Part shown: positions 51,522 to 63,886 of the stretch, piece by piece | Position numbering within the stretch: position 1 is the stretch's first letter | Layout of the letters: each line of letters begins with the position of its first letter | Assembly: GCA_030581615.1 (NCBI GenBank) | Contig: JAKTTT010000007.1 | Location: 424,905 to 488,904 of the forward strand | Direction of reading: 5' to 3' | Source of the DNA: Alloascoidea africana | Lineage: Eukaryota; Ascomycota; Alloascoideomycetes; Alloascoideales; Alloascoideaceae | DNA length: 64,000 bases | Translations under genes and position numbers: made by a program | The notes under the pieces: model-generated | What the model saw: the letters and a program-made list of their open reading frames with translations, nothing else | Database searches by the model: none | What the model was told of the DNA's origin: nothing

Positions 51522-53375
51522 CTATTCCTCGGAGCGCGAGCTTTCGTCCGAGTCCTCATTTCTGGGATTGGGAATCAGCTTCTCGGCGTCTCTCATCCCC
51601 TTTTCATCGTCCACCCACAAATAAAGTCCTGCAGATACCAGAACAAGAATAAAATTCGGAAGAAATGGAAACCTGTCGTTGCTGGTTCGATCCTGGATAA
51701 CCGCTATCACAAGCGTTCCAATCCAACCTGTTGCAACCCCTAGTAAAATCTCCAATCCAAAGTACTGCGCTTCTTCTCCCGCTGGTAAAAGAGAACTGTA
51801 GACTACCCTGTTGACAGACCGAAGAGCACTGCTGGAGCTCACAAACAGGACCTCAAAGATCCAAAACTCCGCCCGGTGCTTAAATCCAACCTTTGACTTT
51901 TGCGAAATTCCAAGGCACCCCCAGAAATTGGTAAGGAGACTAATGCCGAGGAAAATATATACCCACGTTTTGATCTTAATCTTGAGACGTGGATACAAAA
52001 ACATCCAACTCAAGGACCCAATACACGCAACAATATAGGACATGAACGAGTAAACCGTGTATTCTCCATCCGTAGTCCCCAACCCCAGCGTAGATCTGAA
52101 AAGTAATCCAAACACAATGAGAAAATTGCTATACGAAATGTTCCATAACACCCAAGCAATACAAAGCTTATATGCTTCTGGATATTTTTTTATCCCTTTA
52201 AACAGTGTAACCCCTATTATTTTATTATATTCCTCAAGTTAGTAAACGACATCAGAAACCCCCGCCAGATAATATATTTCTGCAAGACAGCTTACATCTT
52301 TTGAAAATCAGTTCAAAGTAAGTTTCGCCGTCCCTTCTAACATGACCGTTAATCGAGGGTAATAAAAACCCACTGGCAATTGAAGAAACTATAGAAATAG
52401 CACCAGCTACAGTAATTGCCACAAGAAAACTACAATGATGGGTTAGCTTTTAAAGAGACTCAAAATACCGTTGCACTTACTTGTGGTATCCAGTTTCGTA
52501 GGCAAACCCTCTTGTGTAAGAAATGATAATGCCAATTATCAATGCTGTCAATCCTCCAGCATTTCCAATAACAATTCCAAGCACGCTAACATTCGAACCT
52601 CGTTTTAAAATGGTCTTCCGGCGAACCTCTTCTGCCTCATATCCTATACTGGAAGCTCGTGCTCTCATAAAAATGGGAATAAATGATCCTTCCATAATTT
52701 CATAAACCGCCGTTATCGAGCAAAGAAACGCATACAAAACTGAAAGTCCTGTTAAAACATTGTATGATTTGCCCGTTAAACCTGCAAAGGGAAGCGCAAA
52801 AATCCCGAATACAATTGTTGAAGAAACCATTAACGTTTTTTTATAATTGGAATAATCTGCAATTGGTGAAAGTAAAATTGCCAGAACTCCTTCAATAGAA
52901 GTGAAAATCGCTTTTAGATAGAGACTTGCAGTAACAAAGTTAGTAGTATATCTTGAATCACATCAAAGTTCAGAACATGTCTTACACATAGCTCGAGTAG
53001 TGAACTTCACCAGCGCCAAATCTAACCAAGCATTCACCACCTTTTGCAAGACAGGGTTCTGTTGATCCAGGTTGATGTCCAACAGCATGTGCCACTGATT
53101 GAATAACAGCAGGAACATATGTTCTAAGCATAGCTGCTACTGGACCAGTCTGTAAACTTGATTGTTAAAAAATTGTGACCAGCGCTAACAATTTCACAAA
53201 AAAGATCATTTACAGAATAACATATCAACAACCAAGACAAAAAGCTTTTTTTCGTATCCCAAACTTTTAACTGATTTTGATTTGTTCCATTATCATTAGA
53301 GCCCTCAGGTAGGGGATGATCCAGGTCATCTTCCCCTCTTTCCACTTCATAAACATTATCAGTTCTTTTTGACAT
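51522..53375 (-). CDS. ATG22: Vacuolar Atg22-family transporter, five exons
   Basis: Exons 53375-53214, 53149-52986, 52924-52481, 52429-52296 and 52213-51522; introns of 64, 61, 51 and 82 nt, the second and fourth with TACTAAC. Product 531 residues (budding-yeast Atg22: 528). The N-terminus is acidic and cytosolic, then LLICYSTGPVAAMLRTYVPA fits the family's first segment (YSxxxEPxxxxxxxxYxP), followed by LAILLSPIADYSNYKKTLMV, a typical major-facilitator loop. About 12 membrane segments. Atg22 exports amino acids from the vacuole after autophagic breakdown. The first donor (GTAAAT) is off-consensus, but the join keeps phase and family sequence. Confidence 0.85.
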
Positions 53376-55040
53376 TCTTGGTTAAACTTGAGTTAAATAG
53401 GAAGAAAATAAAATAATTCATTGATGTTTGAGCGGTACGTTGAGTATTGATATTTCCTCCTCCTAGCAAACACAAATGTAATGTGCTTGCTTTCCTATTT
53501 AGTCACAGACCATGTACTGACATTGTTTAACAATTGCTACTCCATAATACATAAGCCTAGTATCAAATAAGATGAATTCTTTGACAAGGCTATAATTGCT
53601 CATTTCCTGTTTCAAAAACTATACCCCAAAGTCAAAAAAAAAAAAAAAAACGCCAAACAGATTAGTACAGTATACATAATGGGATTATAACACACAAACG
53701 GTCAGAGAATAGTTTAAAGAATTTGGGCGCTCAAACTGAAGCGCTCTATAAATGTTGGATCCTTATGGTTTGAAGCATTGCGAGACTTGAACCGACAGGT
53801 ATTAACCACAGCCCTCAACAATTATGTCCAATCATAACCCAATTTGTTATGCTAAAACGGTTTCTCATTTCATAGACTTTTATTAATTTTTTTATCCCAC
53901 ATTTTGTGGGGTTACGTTTGAGTTAGCTCTGCTCCCTTTGTGATGCCCATTTTACTTTTAACAACCCTCACATGCAAAACCTATAACAAGTTCTAATATT
54001 GCTCACAATATTCAAATTTGTTTAATTCATAAATTACAAATAAACTGTGTTTGCATAAAACTCTATTCCTTTACCCTTATCCTTTTCCTATTCACATTCA
54101 TATCATTTCGATTTTACATCTGTCGTTCAGAACTCCACAATTATACAGGTCTATCTCAGCCGACCATCACTTATGACGGTCTCCGATCAATCCAGTCAAG
54201 TTTACCTCATCTTGTCAGATTCTTTCCACTGATGGCCGCATTTAATACCAGGTTTTTACACAAAGAGCTTTTGGATTTCCAGTTCTTTCCATTTTACAAA
54301 ATGCGGAACTTAATGATAGCATTGACATGATACTCATTCAAGCTCACAAGAGTTTTCAAAATCATCATGTAGGACACTATATACTGGAGCCGCTCCGATT
54401 CTTAATCTACAAAGATCAAAAAGTTCAGTCTTAACGAGAACTCCACTATGGCAGTGAATAGTGGATGGACAGGTGAAGCCAGAAAAACCAACCAATCACT
54501 CAACTGATTACTCTTAAATACCAACTTATCACTACAAAAACCAAATCCTTTTTTAGACGAAAGTCGATTATTTTCACCAGAAGTGTATTTATGGGAAGGT
54601 ACATAAGATTATGCTAGAATTCCAAAAACGGATAATTTATCCTTACTGAAAGTTTTCACAACTGGTACTGAGTGCCTGGATCATATAACTCCCCAACGGT
54701 AATAACCAAACCAAGCTCTTCTTCTTTGATCCAGCTTGAACACCTCTGCCTTAACTGCTGGGGTTGTTGTACCTTTGGCATCTTTGGTGGCGTAACTTAT
54801 AGTTTCTTGTTTGAGATTTGTGTTAAATAGACCGGGTAACAGCCATAATGATTCATTTTTCCTCATTAGTGCTCAATTTTTTTTTATCGTTTGTATTACA
54901 ACGCCTAGGCTATTTAGACTAAACAACCATACTCCAACTCTTTCTTTTGATTCTCCAATTTAAATCTTTCCTCCTTTACTAATCTTTAAGCATCTATCTT
55001 CTTCTTTATTTTATCGCTAGTTTTAAAAATTCGCTACATA
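53376..55040. other. Divergent intergenic region ATG22 / LTN1
   Basis: About 1.67 kb, AT-rich, with a poly-A run at 53634-53650. It contains one small minus-strand frame (54866-54681), listed separately. A GGTTCAAG-containing stretch near 53785-53815 (minus) recalls a tRNA B box but lacks a paired T stem and an A box. Nothing else recognised. Confidence 0.45.
54681..54866 (-). CDS. Possible small protein, 61 residues
   Basis: ATG at 54866 in the context ACTAATG, 61 codons ending TGA. The peptide (starts MRKNESLWLLPGLFNTNLKQ, ends AWFGYYRWGVI) is basic with an aromatic C-terminus and balanced codon use, but I do not recognise a family. It is divergent from LTN1 with about 175 bp between the starts, a normal promoter spacing. 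It could equally be chance. Confidence 0.3.
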   Translation of the reverse strand: MRKNESLWLLPGLFNTNLKQETISYATKDAKGTTTPAVKAEVFKLDQRRRAWFGYYRWGVI

Positions 55041-58000
55041 ATGTCTGGGTATGATCTATTTTACGATTCTGTTTTCATGTCAAACTTTATACTAACCCCC
55101 CTAACGACGTAGCTTTACATCATTTAGTTCATCTTCATTTTCACAATCATTTGGTTCTTCCGCAGAAAAGTTTGATTTCCTAAGTACATCGAATTCCATT
55201 GGACACAATGGTTATGAAGTTTCAGTGTCTTATATATCTGGAATACCAGACCCGAATATAATTCTTTCTCCCGAGTTAAAGGTGATCTTTAACAGGCTGC
55301 TGAAACGAGACCTTAAGACAAAGGAAAAGGCATTGGCAGATTTTAAATCCTTCATTTTAAAACACGAGGATTCGGACAAGACGTTATTTGGAAACGACCT
55401 GGTATTGTTATCATGGGTTCAGCTATATGCAAAGTTATCGATTGACCTGTCACGAAATGTACGAGTGTTATCACATGAAATTCAAGGCCTGTTGTGCAAA
55501 ACACAAGGCAAAAAGTATGCGAAATATCTAAAGGATTCAATTGGCTCTTGGATTGGAGGAACATTCGACACCGACAGAGTGGTGTCAAAGTCCGCTATCA
55601 AGAGTATTGATACAGCTTTTCCCTCAGTTGAGAAACAGAAGGCTCTAATAAAGGTTTTCCAATGGCCTCTCCTTCTCTACACCTACACTGTGATTAGATA
55701 TGAAAACGCACAAACTCTCAGTGATACCAGATTTATTTCAAAAGAAGAGGCCGAAGCAAAACATTTCCGTGTCATGACATCCACAATCCTTATCTTCAAG
55801 AAGCTGGTATCTGAGAATTTCGCTGAAAATGCCAAACCACCTAAAGAACATCGTCCATATTATAAAGACATTATTGGCTTACAAGAACTATGGAAATACG
55901 CCATTTCTCATGATCCAACCCTTGCAGCAGCGACATTAGATTGCCTTACCACTGTTCTCAAGAAACCTTATACCTTTTCTTACATCCGTGACATATTGAA
56001 AGAAGTTACCACCATCATTGTACACAAGCGGCTCAAAACCGTCAAGCCTATTCTCATGACACCCATAGTTATACCCACTCTAACTGCTGTAAAGTCTCTC
56101 ATTGGCGTTCTACCCGACTTTTGGACTTGGTCGGCGCCAAAGGCTAAAAAGACACCTCTGCAACGGCTGACTCATTTTATAAGTGCTGGAAGTTGTTTCT
56201 GTAATGTCGAGTATTGGAATTTGTTGGCTGATATTATCTCCTCTATTCCAAACACTGAGGAGAATACAGATAGTGTCCTCAGCGCATTGTGGAAGGCTAT
56301 AGAAAAGGAAACGACAAACATTGCAAAGGGTTGGGAAACCTATCTAGGTGCATGTGCTCAGTACATTCAATCAAACACGGACGGAAATGCAACTGTTATA
56401 ATGAAGAGCAAACTGAAACCAGCAATAGTCCAGTTCCTTGAACAAGAAATTCGGAATGAAAAAATCGAATTGCAACTTCTTGAAGCTTTCTCAAGTGCAA
56501 TTGCCGCTGTTTATGAGTTTAATAGTGGAGAAACCAACAATTTATGGAGAGAACTGAGGTCCGACTCTTTGAATGACAAGTATAATCCTATTTTTACGAA
56601 CCGATTCTTGAGATTGACTAAAGATGTTTGTTCGAAATCTAAAAGCACAACAATCTCAACTGCTGCGAATGAGGTTATTGCTCCAATTTTAGCAAAATGT
56701 TTAGATGCAAATGAGCCGCTTTCCTTATCGACACACATCCCCACCCTATCGGCCATAATAAAATTGTTTCCCGAATTAGCCTCACAGAAATCGTCAGATA
56801 TAAATGATTTTCTCACAGTCAGTTCCTCGCGTTACAAGCCTGATATAAACCTGCTTTCCGAAATTCTAAATCTGTATTCACTCATCTCGAAATCAAAGGG
56901 GGAAATGATCCAACCTGTTGCAAAAGGCTTTGCCTCTCTTGTCCATACAAGTCTTGAAACCCCCAACCTTACAGATTCCTCACTGCGGCTTTTGATTTCA
57001 GTGAACCTGAAGGAGGTTACTAGGTCAGAAGAGATTCTACAATACTTGGCAAAATCGGCGAAAGAGATTAACCTATCTGAAAGCGACGCTGACCCGAAAT
57101 TATCTCTTGTATTGGAGATTGCACGAATTAATGGAAGCACAATAGTAACTCTTGACGATGTTGCACAGATTGTACAATACATGTTTGAAAAGTCTGAAGC
57201 TGATTCTACTCTTGGACTTTTCACCAATTTTTTCTATTCCTTGACGGAGATCAATTCCTCCATTTTGCCTTTATTTTTCAAGCTTGAAGTGGGATCTAAA
57301 TATCTCCAGCATTTGTGGAAGTTTATACAAATATTTGATCCGACAAGTGATGAGTACGGTGATGCAGATGCTTTATTTGACAAATTTGTTTCAGCGGTGA
57401 ACCATGGCGAGAAAGATCTCCTACCAATATTTACAGAATCCCTAAAGTCCACTATTTTTGCCGCTGAGACTGAAAAGATTTCGCAGATTGCATCAAAGTT
57501 TTTACAACTTACGGAACTACTAAAATCCAAGGAACAACAAATTAATGTGATCAATACTGCGATATTCAGTCCCTTAGAATGGGATCAAGCAGTGAGAGAA
57601 GTGGTGGGTGAGGTTCCAGACTCAACATTATCAATATCAAACAATCTTGAAGGAGCCATTTTCCTGACTATAAAAGAACAGTCTGCTTTTAAATTTGAAG
57701 CAGCCATACCTTTACTTATGATGGCGAGGTTTTCGCTCACTATACTTTCTAAAAACAAAGAGATTTTGGATAACGTTGATGAAGCCAGTAGCTTCATCCT
57801 TGGTTTGTTAGTTGCTGGAGAGGTGGCTAAAGACTTTGTTTTCCTGGGAAGCAATGACAATGCGAGCCTAGTCGGCCTTATTGACGAAATATCGGCAGTT
57901 GGAACAATGGCTGATCAGCTTTCAAATGACGTTTTCTCCAATGTGGAGAATTGCACAAGAACTCTAAACGAAATTTTGGGTCAATTAAGAATTACTGATT

Positions 58001-59985
58001 CTTCCACTTTGGAATCTCAAATACTATTATCTATTATCCCCCGATGCAAAGGCGAAGATGCATTTTCCTTCTATCACTGCCGGATTTTAACTTCAATAGT
58101 TACCCGTGTAGTAGAATTCAACCACATGAAACTCCAGGAGGTAATACTGAAAACGGAGCCCAATGGTCTTCGCAAACTTTTCAAAACTTCACCGTTACTA
58201 TCCTCAGCTATTATACTCGGATTTAAGACTCGGTTAACGGAAACTTCGTTTGACACAATCAGAAATTATGTTGCAAGCGAACTTATTGGAATCAAATCTG
58301 AAAAGGCAGCAACAAAGGGTTTAGTGTACTTGACCACACTCAACTGTTTCCTCTCTGTTCCATCGGAAAGCGTTGGTTCATTTATGCCACTTCCTCCGCA
58401 GAGACTTCAAATGATTCTGGATACGTTAAACAAATGGCTGGAATCTGATGTTGCTTACGATGCTGATTTTTTTGAGGTCAAAGTGGAGTTGTGCAGGTTC
58501 TTCACGTTATTAGCACCAACCAAGGGTGATAAGAGCCCGCTTTTTTGGACTACCGCACTAGAGTTATGTGGTGATCTAATCGGTACCTGCTCGACACTCG
58601 AGGAAGACGATTCAGATTCTATTGTTTCTCCAATAGTACTCAGATACTATTCTTTGAAACTGTTCATTGCGTTAGAACGGCTAAAAGACTCAATAGAGGA
58701 ATTATCCGATTTGGACGATATTTATAATGAGATTTTTGAAATTTTGACAGTGGAGCCTCGGATGAATTCACAACCTGTTGAATTAACAAACGATTTACTG
58801 CTTCGAGTATTTGTCAAGTACCCTCTCAAGGTTTTGCAACAAAACGATGAGCACGAAAAACTATTCCCTCTATTACAGTCAAAGTCCGTGACAGCTCAAC
58901 GGATTGCCATGATGTTGCTACATCAACTAATTCCCAAGATGCAGGAGGACTTGACTATTAATTATGAACTACGACACCAAAAGATTTCAAATTCCGATGA
59001 TGAAGAGGAAGAGGAAGAAGAGGACGTTCAACTTCCGATGGAATTACTGAGCATTGTTATGGATCCTTCCATGGATACAAAACCTACAACATCTTACTTA
59101 TGGACCTGGCTATTGATATTTGACCATTTCAATAACATTTCATTCAGCATTCGAAGCATTTACAATGAAAGTTTGAAAGAAGGCGGATATGTTGAAACTC
59201 TTTTGGAGCATTTATTTTCATTCATCAGAAACAAAAGCAACATAATCAAAAGAATAACTGCCGACTTTCATCCTAGTGAATTGGATGACTTGGTTCTCAA
59301 TTACGACGCTCGAGGTATTTTCTACCAAGATTTGGATTACGAACATGATCTTCTGATAGTGCATGTGTTGTACCTAGCTATGAATTATTCCAGATCAATA
59401 TGCAAAGTCTGGTTTAACGGAATTAGTGATCGATCAAAGAGCTCGTTTGTGGAGAATTTTGTCCAGAAAAACATATCACGCATGATAATTAATGACGAAT
59501 TGAACAAAGTGGAGAATTCATTATCTTCTAGCTCTCATGACAATGATGATCTGGATATCAAGATAAACCGTTCTCTGAGAGAAGTTAGACTTACGTACTT
59601 GATTGATGAACAAAAGTTGGAAATCATGGTGAAGGTTCCTGAATCATTTCCTTTGAGAAATGTCCAAGTCGAAGGAGCTTTACGGATAGGTGTACGCGAA
59701 GCCCAGTGGAGGTCTTGGTTACTTGCATCCCAGCGAATTGTGACTACTCAAGGCGGAAATATTCTGGAAGCATTGGAGCTTTTCAAGAAAAACACCTCTT
59801 TACATTTTTCAGGGTTTGAAGAGTGTGCTATTTGTTATGCAATCCTTCACCAGGACCACTCGCTTCCTTCAAAATCCTGTCCTACATGTCATAACAAATT
59901 TCATTCGGCTTGCTTGTATAAATGGTTCAAAACTTCTGAATCAAATACATGCCCTCTATGTAGGTGTAAGTTTTCTTTTGCGTAA
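55041..59985 (+). CDS. LTN1: RING E3 ligase listerin (Ltn1/Rkr1), two exons
   Basis: Exon 1 is 8 nt (55041-55048, MSG start); the 64-nt intron has GTATGA, a perfect TACTAAC and TAG; exon 2 is 55113-59985. Product 1626 residues (budding-yeast Rkr1 1562). The N-terminus has GHNGYEVSVSYISGIPDP and FNRLLKRDLKTKEKALADF, near-identical in pattern to Rkr1. A long HEAT-like body follows, with an acidic run near 1255, then the RWD-like region and the C-terminal RING: FEECAICYAILHQDHSLPSK, CPTCHNKFHSACLYKWF, TCPLCRC. Ltn1 ubiquitinates nascent chains stalled on 60S subunits (ribosome quality control). The 55225 Met is internal. Confidence 0.95.
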
Positions 59986-60273
59986 ATTGAGCTTATATGA
60001 AGATAGGGAATGAAAAACTTTTTGGCGATGAAAATGCCATAGTACTCCAATGAAGAGACATTGTAATAGATAAACTCTCGTAGTCTTCTTACATCCAAAC
60101 CAAAATGACCAGAAGAACAGTTTTGGTTAATCTCCAGATAAAGCGTTTACTTTTTATTAAGCGTTATAAATGCTTTTTATTTGTAGTTGATGAACATTAG
60201 TTTCGAACTAGATATACATTGTACAATCAACACAAAATAAATATGGAACAACAACTACACAAGTACCGGATCC

Positions 60274-61611
60274 TTATTCCTTCTTCTCAGGTTTAAAGCC
60301 AATAGCAGCTAATCTTTCTGGCAAAATGGGGTGCGAAAAGTTGTAAGACGAGTAAAGCCAATCAACATCCATAGTGCTCAGGTTTTGAATCTGTAGTTTA
60401 ATCAATGCTCTTCCCAAATCGTCTGCATAACCCAGATCCTTAGCGTAATTGTCTGCTTGGAATTCGTGTTTTCTCGAGATGGTGTTCATCAAAAAGGATA
60501 GAATTGATGTCAGAGGTGTCAAAATATCGCCAAAGAGGAAAAATCCAATCAATATGGGGTGCTGTCCTATGAAGCCAAAAGACTCATACATAGAATTGTT
60601 GTGAATGAATACCGAAAACAGTGTAAAGATTGAAAACGTATGAACTTGCGAAATGACCAGCATTCTAGTGGTGTGTGACAAAGCCCAATGACCAATCTCA
60701 TGGGCAAGCACAGCGGTGACTTCCGGGACAGTGGAACCTTCAATCAATGTGTCAAAAATAACAATTTGCTTACTCCATGGCAAACCATAGAAATAGGCAT
60801 TTGAGTGAGAACTTCGCTTGGAACCATCAATAACATAAAGCTTGGTCAATGGGAACTTGTTCTTAGCGGCCAACCCCTCGATACTATCTTTCAACTCGCC
60901 AGCTTCCAAGGGAGTGACTTTGTTAAAGAGAGGCTGGATCAAAGTAGGATAGAGGGCAATAGCAACAATTTGAAAGCCAAACATAAACAACCATAGATAA
61001 AAGTAAAAATTATCCCCAAAATAGGACGTAATTTTCAAAAGGGCACCAACTAATGGAGAACCAATGACAATTGATAGGAATTGAGACTTGATAAAATCCG
61101 TGACGAAAAGACGAGGAGTTTGCTTGTTAAATCCGAATTTTTCTTCCAAAACAAAGGTTTGGTAAATAGACACGGGTAGAGAACTCAACGAAGAAATGAA
61201 CTGGAACAATATCATAAAGAAGATGGATTGCGAAATTTCCCCACCAACAGTGAATCCGAGAAACTTTGGAAGGTAAGGCGCAACTTTGCTCAAGACGGTA
61301 CCGGCTGTATTCCAAAGCTTTGGAAATAGATCATAGTTATAAATGGCCACATTACGAACGAGAGAGTAGAATCCAGATGCAAAAGAAAACTCTGCTTTTG
61401 CTTTTCCATATGCTTGAGACTTTTGATAAGTTTCGTCCTCGATTGTCCCTTCTAAACTTGGAGGAATCTTCTTGCGCTTTAAAACACTATACTGACGCAA
61501 ATCAATGTAATTCTCAAAAACATACTGTGCAACAGTAAACCCAAGAATTATCGATTTCCAATTGATAGTTGGCTTATCCAGTAAGAGAGACAATCCTTTT
61601 AGAAACGACAT
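60274..61611 (-). CDS. STE24: CAAX prenyl protease Ste24
   Basis: ATG at 61611 gives 445 residues (budding-yeast Ste24: 453); the frame extends upstream only from a GTG. The zinc-protease motif HEIGH is at 304-308 (AVLAHEIGHWALSHT), the third ligand region is SRKHEFQADNYAKDLGY, and FVLEEKFGFNKQTPRLF and DGSKRSSHSNAYFYGLPWSK are family signatures. Seven membrane segments expected. Ste24 removes the -AAX tripeptide and cleaves the a-factor precursor in the ER/nuclear membrane. No C-terminal KKxx beyond the EKKE end is visible. Confidence 0.94.
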   Translation of the reverse strand: MSFLKGLSLLLDKPTINWKSIILGFTVAQYVFENYIDLRQYSVLKRKKIPPSLEGTIEDETYQKSQAYGKAKAEFSFASGFYSLVRNVAIYNYDLFPKLWNTAGTVLSKVAPYLPKFLGFTVGGEISQSIFFMILFQFISSLSSLPVSIYQTFVLEEKFGFNKQTPRLFVTDFIKSQFLSIVIGSPLVGALLKITSYFGDNFYFYLWLFMFGFQIVAIALYPTLIQPLFNKVTPLEAGELKDSIEGLAAKNKFPLTKLYVIDGSKRSSHSNAYFYGLPWSKQIVIFDTLIEGSTVPEVTAVLAHEIGHWALSHTTRMLVISQVHTFSIFTLFSVFIHNNSMYESFGFIGQHPILIGFFLFGDILTPLTSILSFLMNTISRKHEFQADNYAKDLGYADDLGRALIKLQIQNLSTMDVDWLYSSYNFSHPILPERLAAIGFKPEKKE

Positions 61612-61842
61612 GATGCTTAAGAGAAACTTATGTGGAAGAGGTGACGTGGACGACCAAATGCCAAACACCCAGAGACCATGCCAGGTTAGCCAACAACCCT
61701 GAGATTAACCTCTTTTGGAACAAACAAGTATCTATATAGGAAGCCTATGACAAAATGAACCCTGCGTAGACATACTAAATGACGATGAAAGTGCCCAGCC
61801 CGATAATGCATTCTTCCAGATGTAAATGTATAACTATCCTAA

Positions 61843-62940
61843 TCAGAGCTTTTTGGATTTGGCTTCACTTTCGCTCAGCTGTTTTAAATAAATAGAACTT
61901 CCTCCATTTAGCGACTTTTGAGAAGGTTCCGTGCTGCTTCGGTTTTTATAGGAATCGTCACTGGTTGCTATTGCAACAAATTTCCCTAGAGCATCCACAT
62001 CCAACCCCACAATGCTGTCGCCGAATTTGGGGTATTGTCGAAGTCTCTTTTTCGCCTTGTGGTCCCATAAGCATACTAAATGGTCGCTTGCTCCAGTGAA
62101 AAAAGTGCCGTACTTTGGATGGAATGCCAATGCGTTTACCGGAGCCACAATATCCACGCTCTTTGGTGGGTTTGCTTCTGGGTCTGGGTGTCTGTGGCAT
62201 TTGAAAGCATACTTCTTACTTTGAACTTCTGGACTTGGATCAAAGAACTCTACCGTTACTCTTCCTTCCACCGAGGTCTGTGCATACCCTGTTCCATCTG
62301 GCATACACCGCAGACTCCTGGTTTGATATTTAAGTCCGCTTTCTCTGATCTGAACTGCACGATCTAGTTGCCGAACATCATAGATGTGAACTTGACGGTT
62401 TGACATTGCAACCACAAATAGACCAGACCCGTAGGAGGCATCCATGGCAAACACTTTTCCTGGTAGTGGCTGGAAACCAATTGATTCAGCTGATCTGGAG
62501 TCGATGTATTGTAGTGACTTGTCCCAGGATCCGGAAACGATGACATTCTGATCAGGCAAGTCCAGTAACGACTGGATAGAGTGACTGTGTGGCTTTCCAA
62601 TAGTTTTGAACTGTCCAGTGGAAAGATCAGTGGCATAAGCTTGTCCATCTAGCCCCCCGTAGTATGCTATTCTGTTATCCCTACGATCCCACGCACAATC
62701 CAGTACTGCGCCTTTTGAAGGAAGATATAAAAGACGAGAGTTTTGGTCTCCATCATAAAGCGACAGGGAATGCTCTTGATCCCATGATGAAACTAGAAGG
62801 TGCTGTGCTGAAGATTCGAACGGTGAGAAATGGACACTAGAGATGATATCCTGAGGAGCGTTTTGTAGTTGTGCTAGAGCCAGTTAGGATTGGAAATTAG
62901 AACCATACAACCGAAAAGTTAACCTACAAATATATGACAT
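61843..62940 (-). CDS. BUB3: Spindle checkpoint WD40 protein Bub3, two exons
   Basis: Exon 1 is 13 nt (62940-62928, MSYI plus one base); the 54-nt intron has GTAGGT and CTAAC; exon 2 is 62873-61843. The product of 347 residues starts MSYISQLQNAPQDIISSVHF, parallel to Bub3 (QAPKDYIS). Further signatures: VIVSGSWDKSLQYIDSRS, IRESGLKYQTRSLRCMPDGT, GYAQTSVEGRVTVEFFD, KKYAFKCHR and VNALAFHPKYGTFFTGASD, typical of Bub3 and distinguishing it from Gle2. It recruits Bub1/Mad3 to kinetochore MELT repeats. The donor GTAGGT is non-optimal, but no other ATG fits. Confidence 0.92.
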
Positions 62941-63446
62941 TTCGTTTTTCAACAGGTATCTCGATTTTTGATGCTAAAACTCTTTGGTCCAAATCCCAGT
63001 ACAAAAGCTCCTGTTTGTGTTTGGTTGCTGGGCCAACGTGACTATTAAGATCGTCACGTGATACAGGATTATTACAGTATTTCTCAGCAACGAAATCATT
63101 GTAGTTCAGCAGTACCTTCGAAAGAGGTGCGGGATCAGGCAATCCAGCACTATGAGAGAACTATGGGAAAAATCCGAAACAGAAAAACTAATCGAGTTCT
63201 TTGAACTCAAAAACTCCGCCTGCCATCAAGGCCAAACCGACTCCTAAGAGCATATTGGAGTAAGTGAGAAGCTGGATCCAGAACTTAAGTGATTACTTGT
63301 TCTGTACTGTCAAGCTGGAGGGACAAAGGAAGGATGCTGTATTCGAAGAAGACCAAGGTCTGAGAATAATAGCAGAGGAAAGACAAGAGAGCTCGAAAAA
63401 CCATAGTACACCGCCCTCGATCGTCGCAAGGAGCAAAACATAGATA
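62941..63446. other. Upstream region of BUB3
   Basis: About 500 bp. A minus frame 63142-62924 (LPDPAPLSKVLLNYNDFVAE) has no ATG start and overlaps the BUB3 leader in another frame; treated as chance. No other gene seen. Confidence 0.4.
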
Positions 63447-63863
63447 TTAGTAACTAGTATGTATGGGTGTAATAAAAGAAGTTAAAAAAAAAAGTTCAGC
63501 AGTTTTCATTTTCTCTGGGACAGCATAAATCGATAAGAGTGATAAGGATAAATCGTTGTTGTGTAGCGTTACGCCTGCGAGGTCTCGGTTGTTGAGTTTT
63601 TTAATTTTTTCAATTTTGAATCCCTGAGTTAGGACAAGTTTGTTTACATAGATTGCAGCTCTTGATTGCTTGATTTGATCGTCTCGGAGTTCTGTGGCCG
63701 CGTCAATTAATACGAAGTTTTGATTGGTAACCGGGCCATGTTTGTATCTATGTGGCGTTTCTTGAATTAGGATTGCGCAGGGTGATGATCGGGAGGAGTT
63801 AAGGAGACCTTCGAGGTCGTTTGTTGACTTTCTGATGTTGAATGATATGAGGACCGGTATCAT
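63447..63863 (-). mobile_element. Truncated LINE ORF2 (apurinic-type endonuclease start)
   Basis: ATG 63863, 138 residues. It begins MIPVLISFNIRKS (the N of EEP motif I), then CAILIQETPH (QE of motif II), RAAIYVNKLV, LNNRDLAGVTL and LSLLSIYAVPE, the order found at the start of L1/Zorro-type LINE ORF2 proteins. The frame leaves the family after about residue 120, so the catalytic GDFN and SDH motifs, the reverse transcriptase and the zinc knuckle are all missing. It is therefore a dead fragment. Confidence 0.65.
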
Positions 63864-63886
63864 TGGAGTTCTCCAGTTTTCCTTTT

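Noticed and set aside
50443-51743. ORFs of up to 195 codons on both strands upstream of the mucin gene
   Set aside because: GC-rich low-complexity DNA; all frames are open at once and no domain is visible.
53770-53830. tRNA-like B box (GGTTCAAGTCT on the minus strand)
   Set aside because: The flanking T stem does not pair, no A box lies at the right distance and no cloverleaf can be drawn.
62924-63142. 72-codon frame upstream of BUB3
   Set aside because: No ATG start, and it overlaps the BUB3 first exon in another frame.
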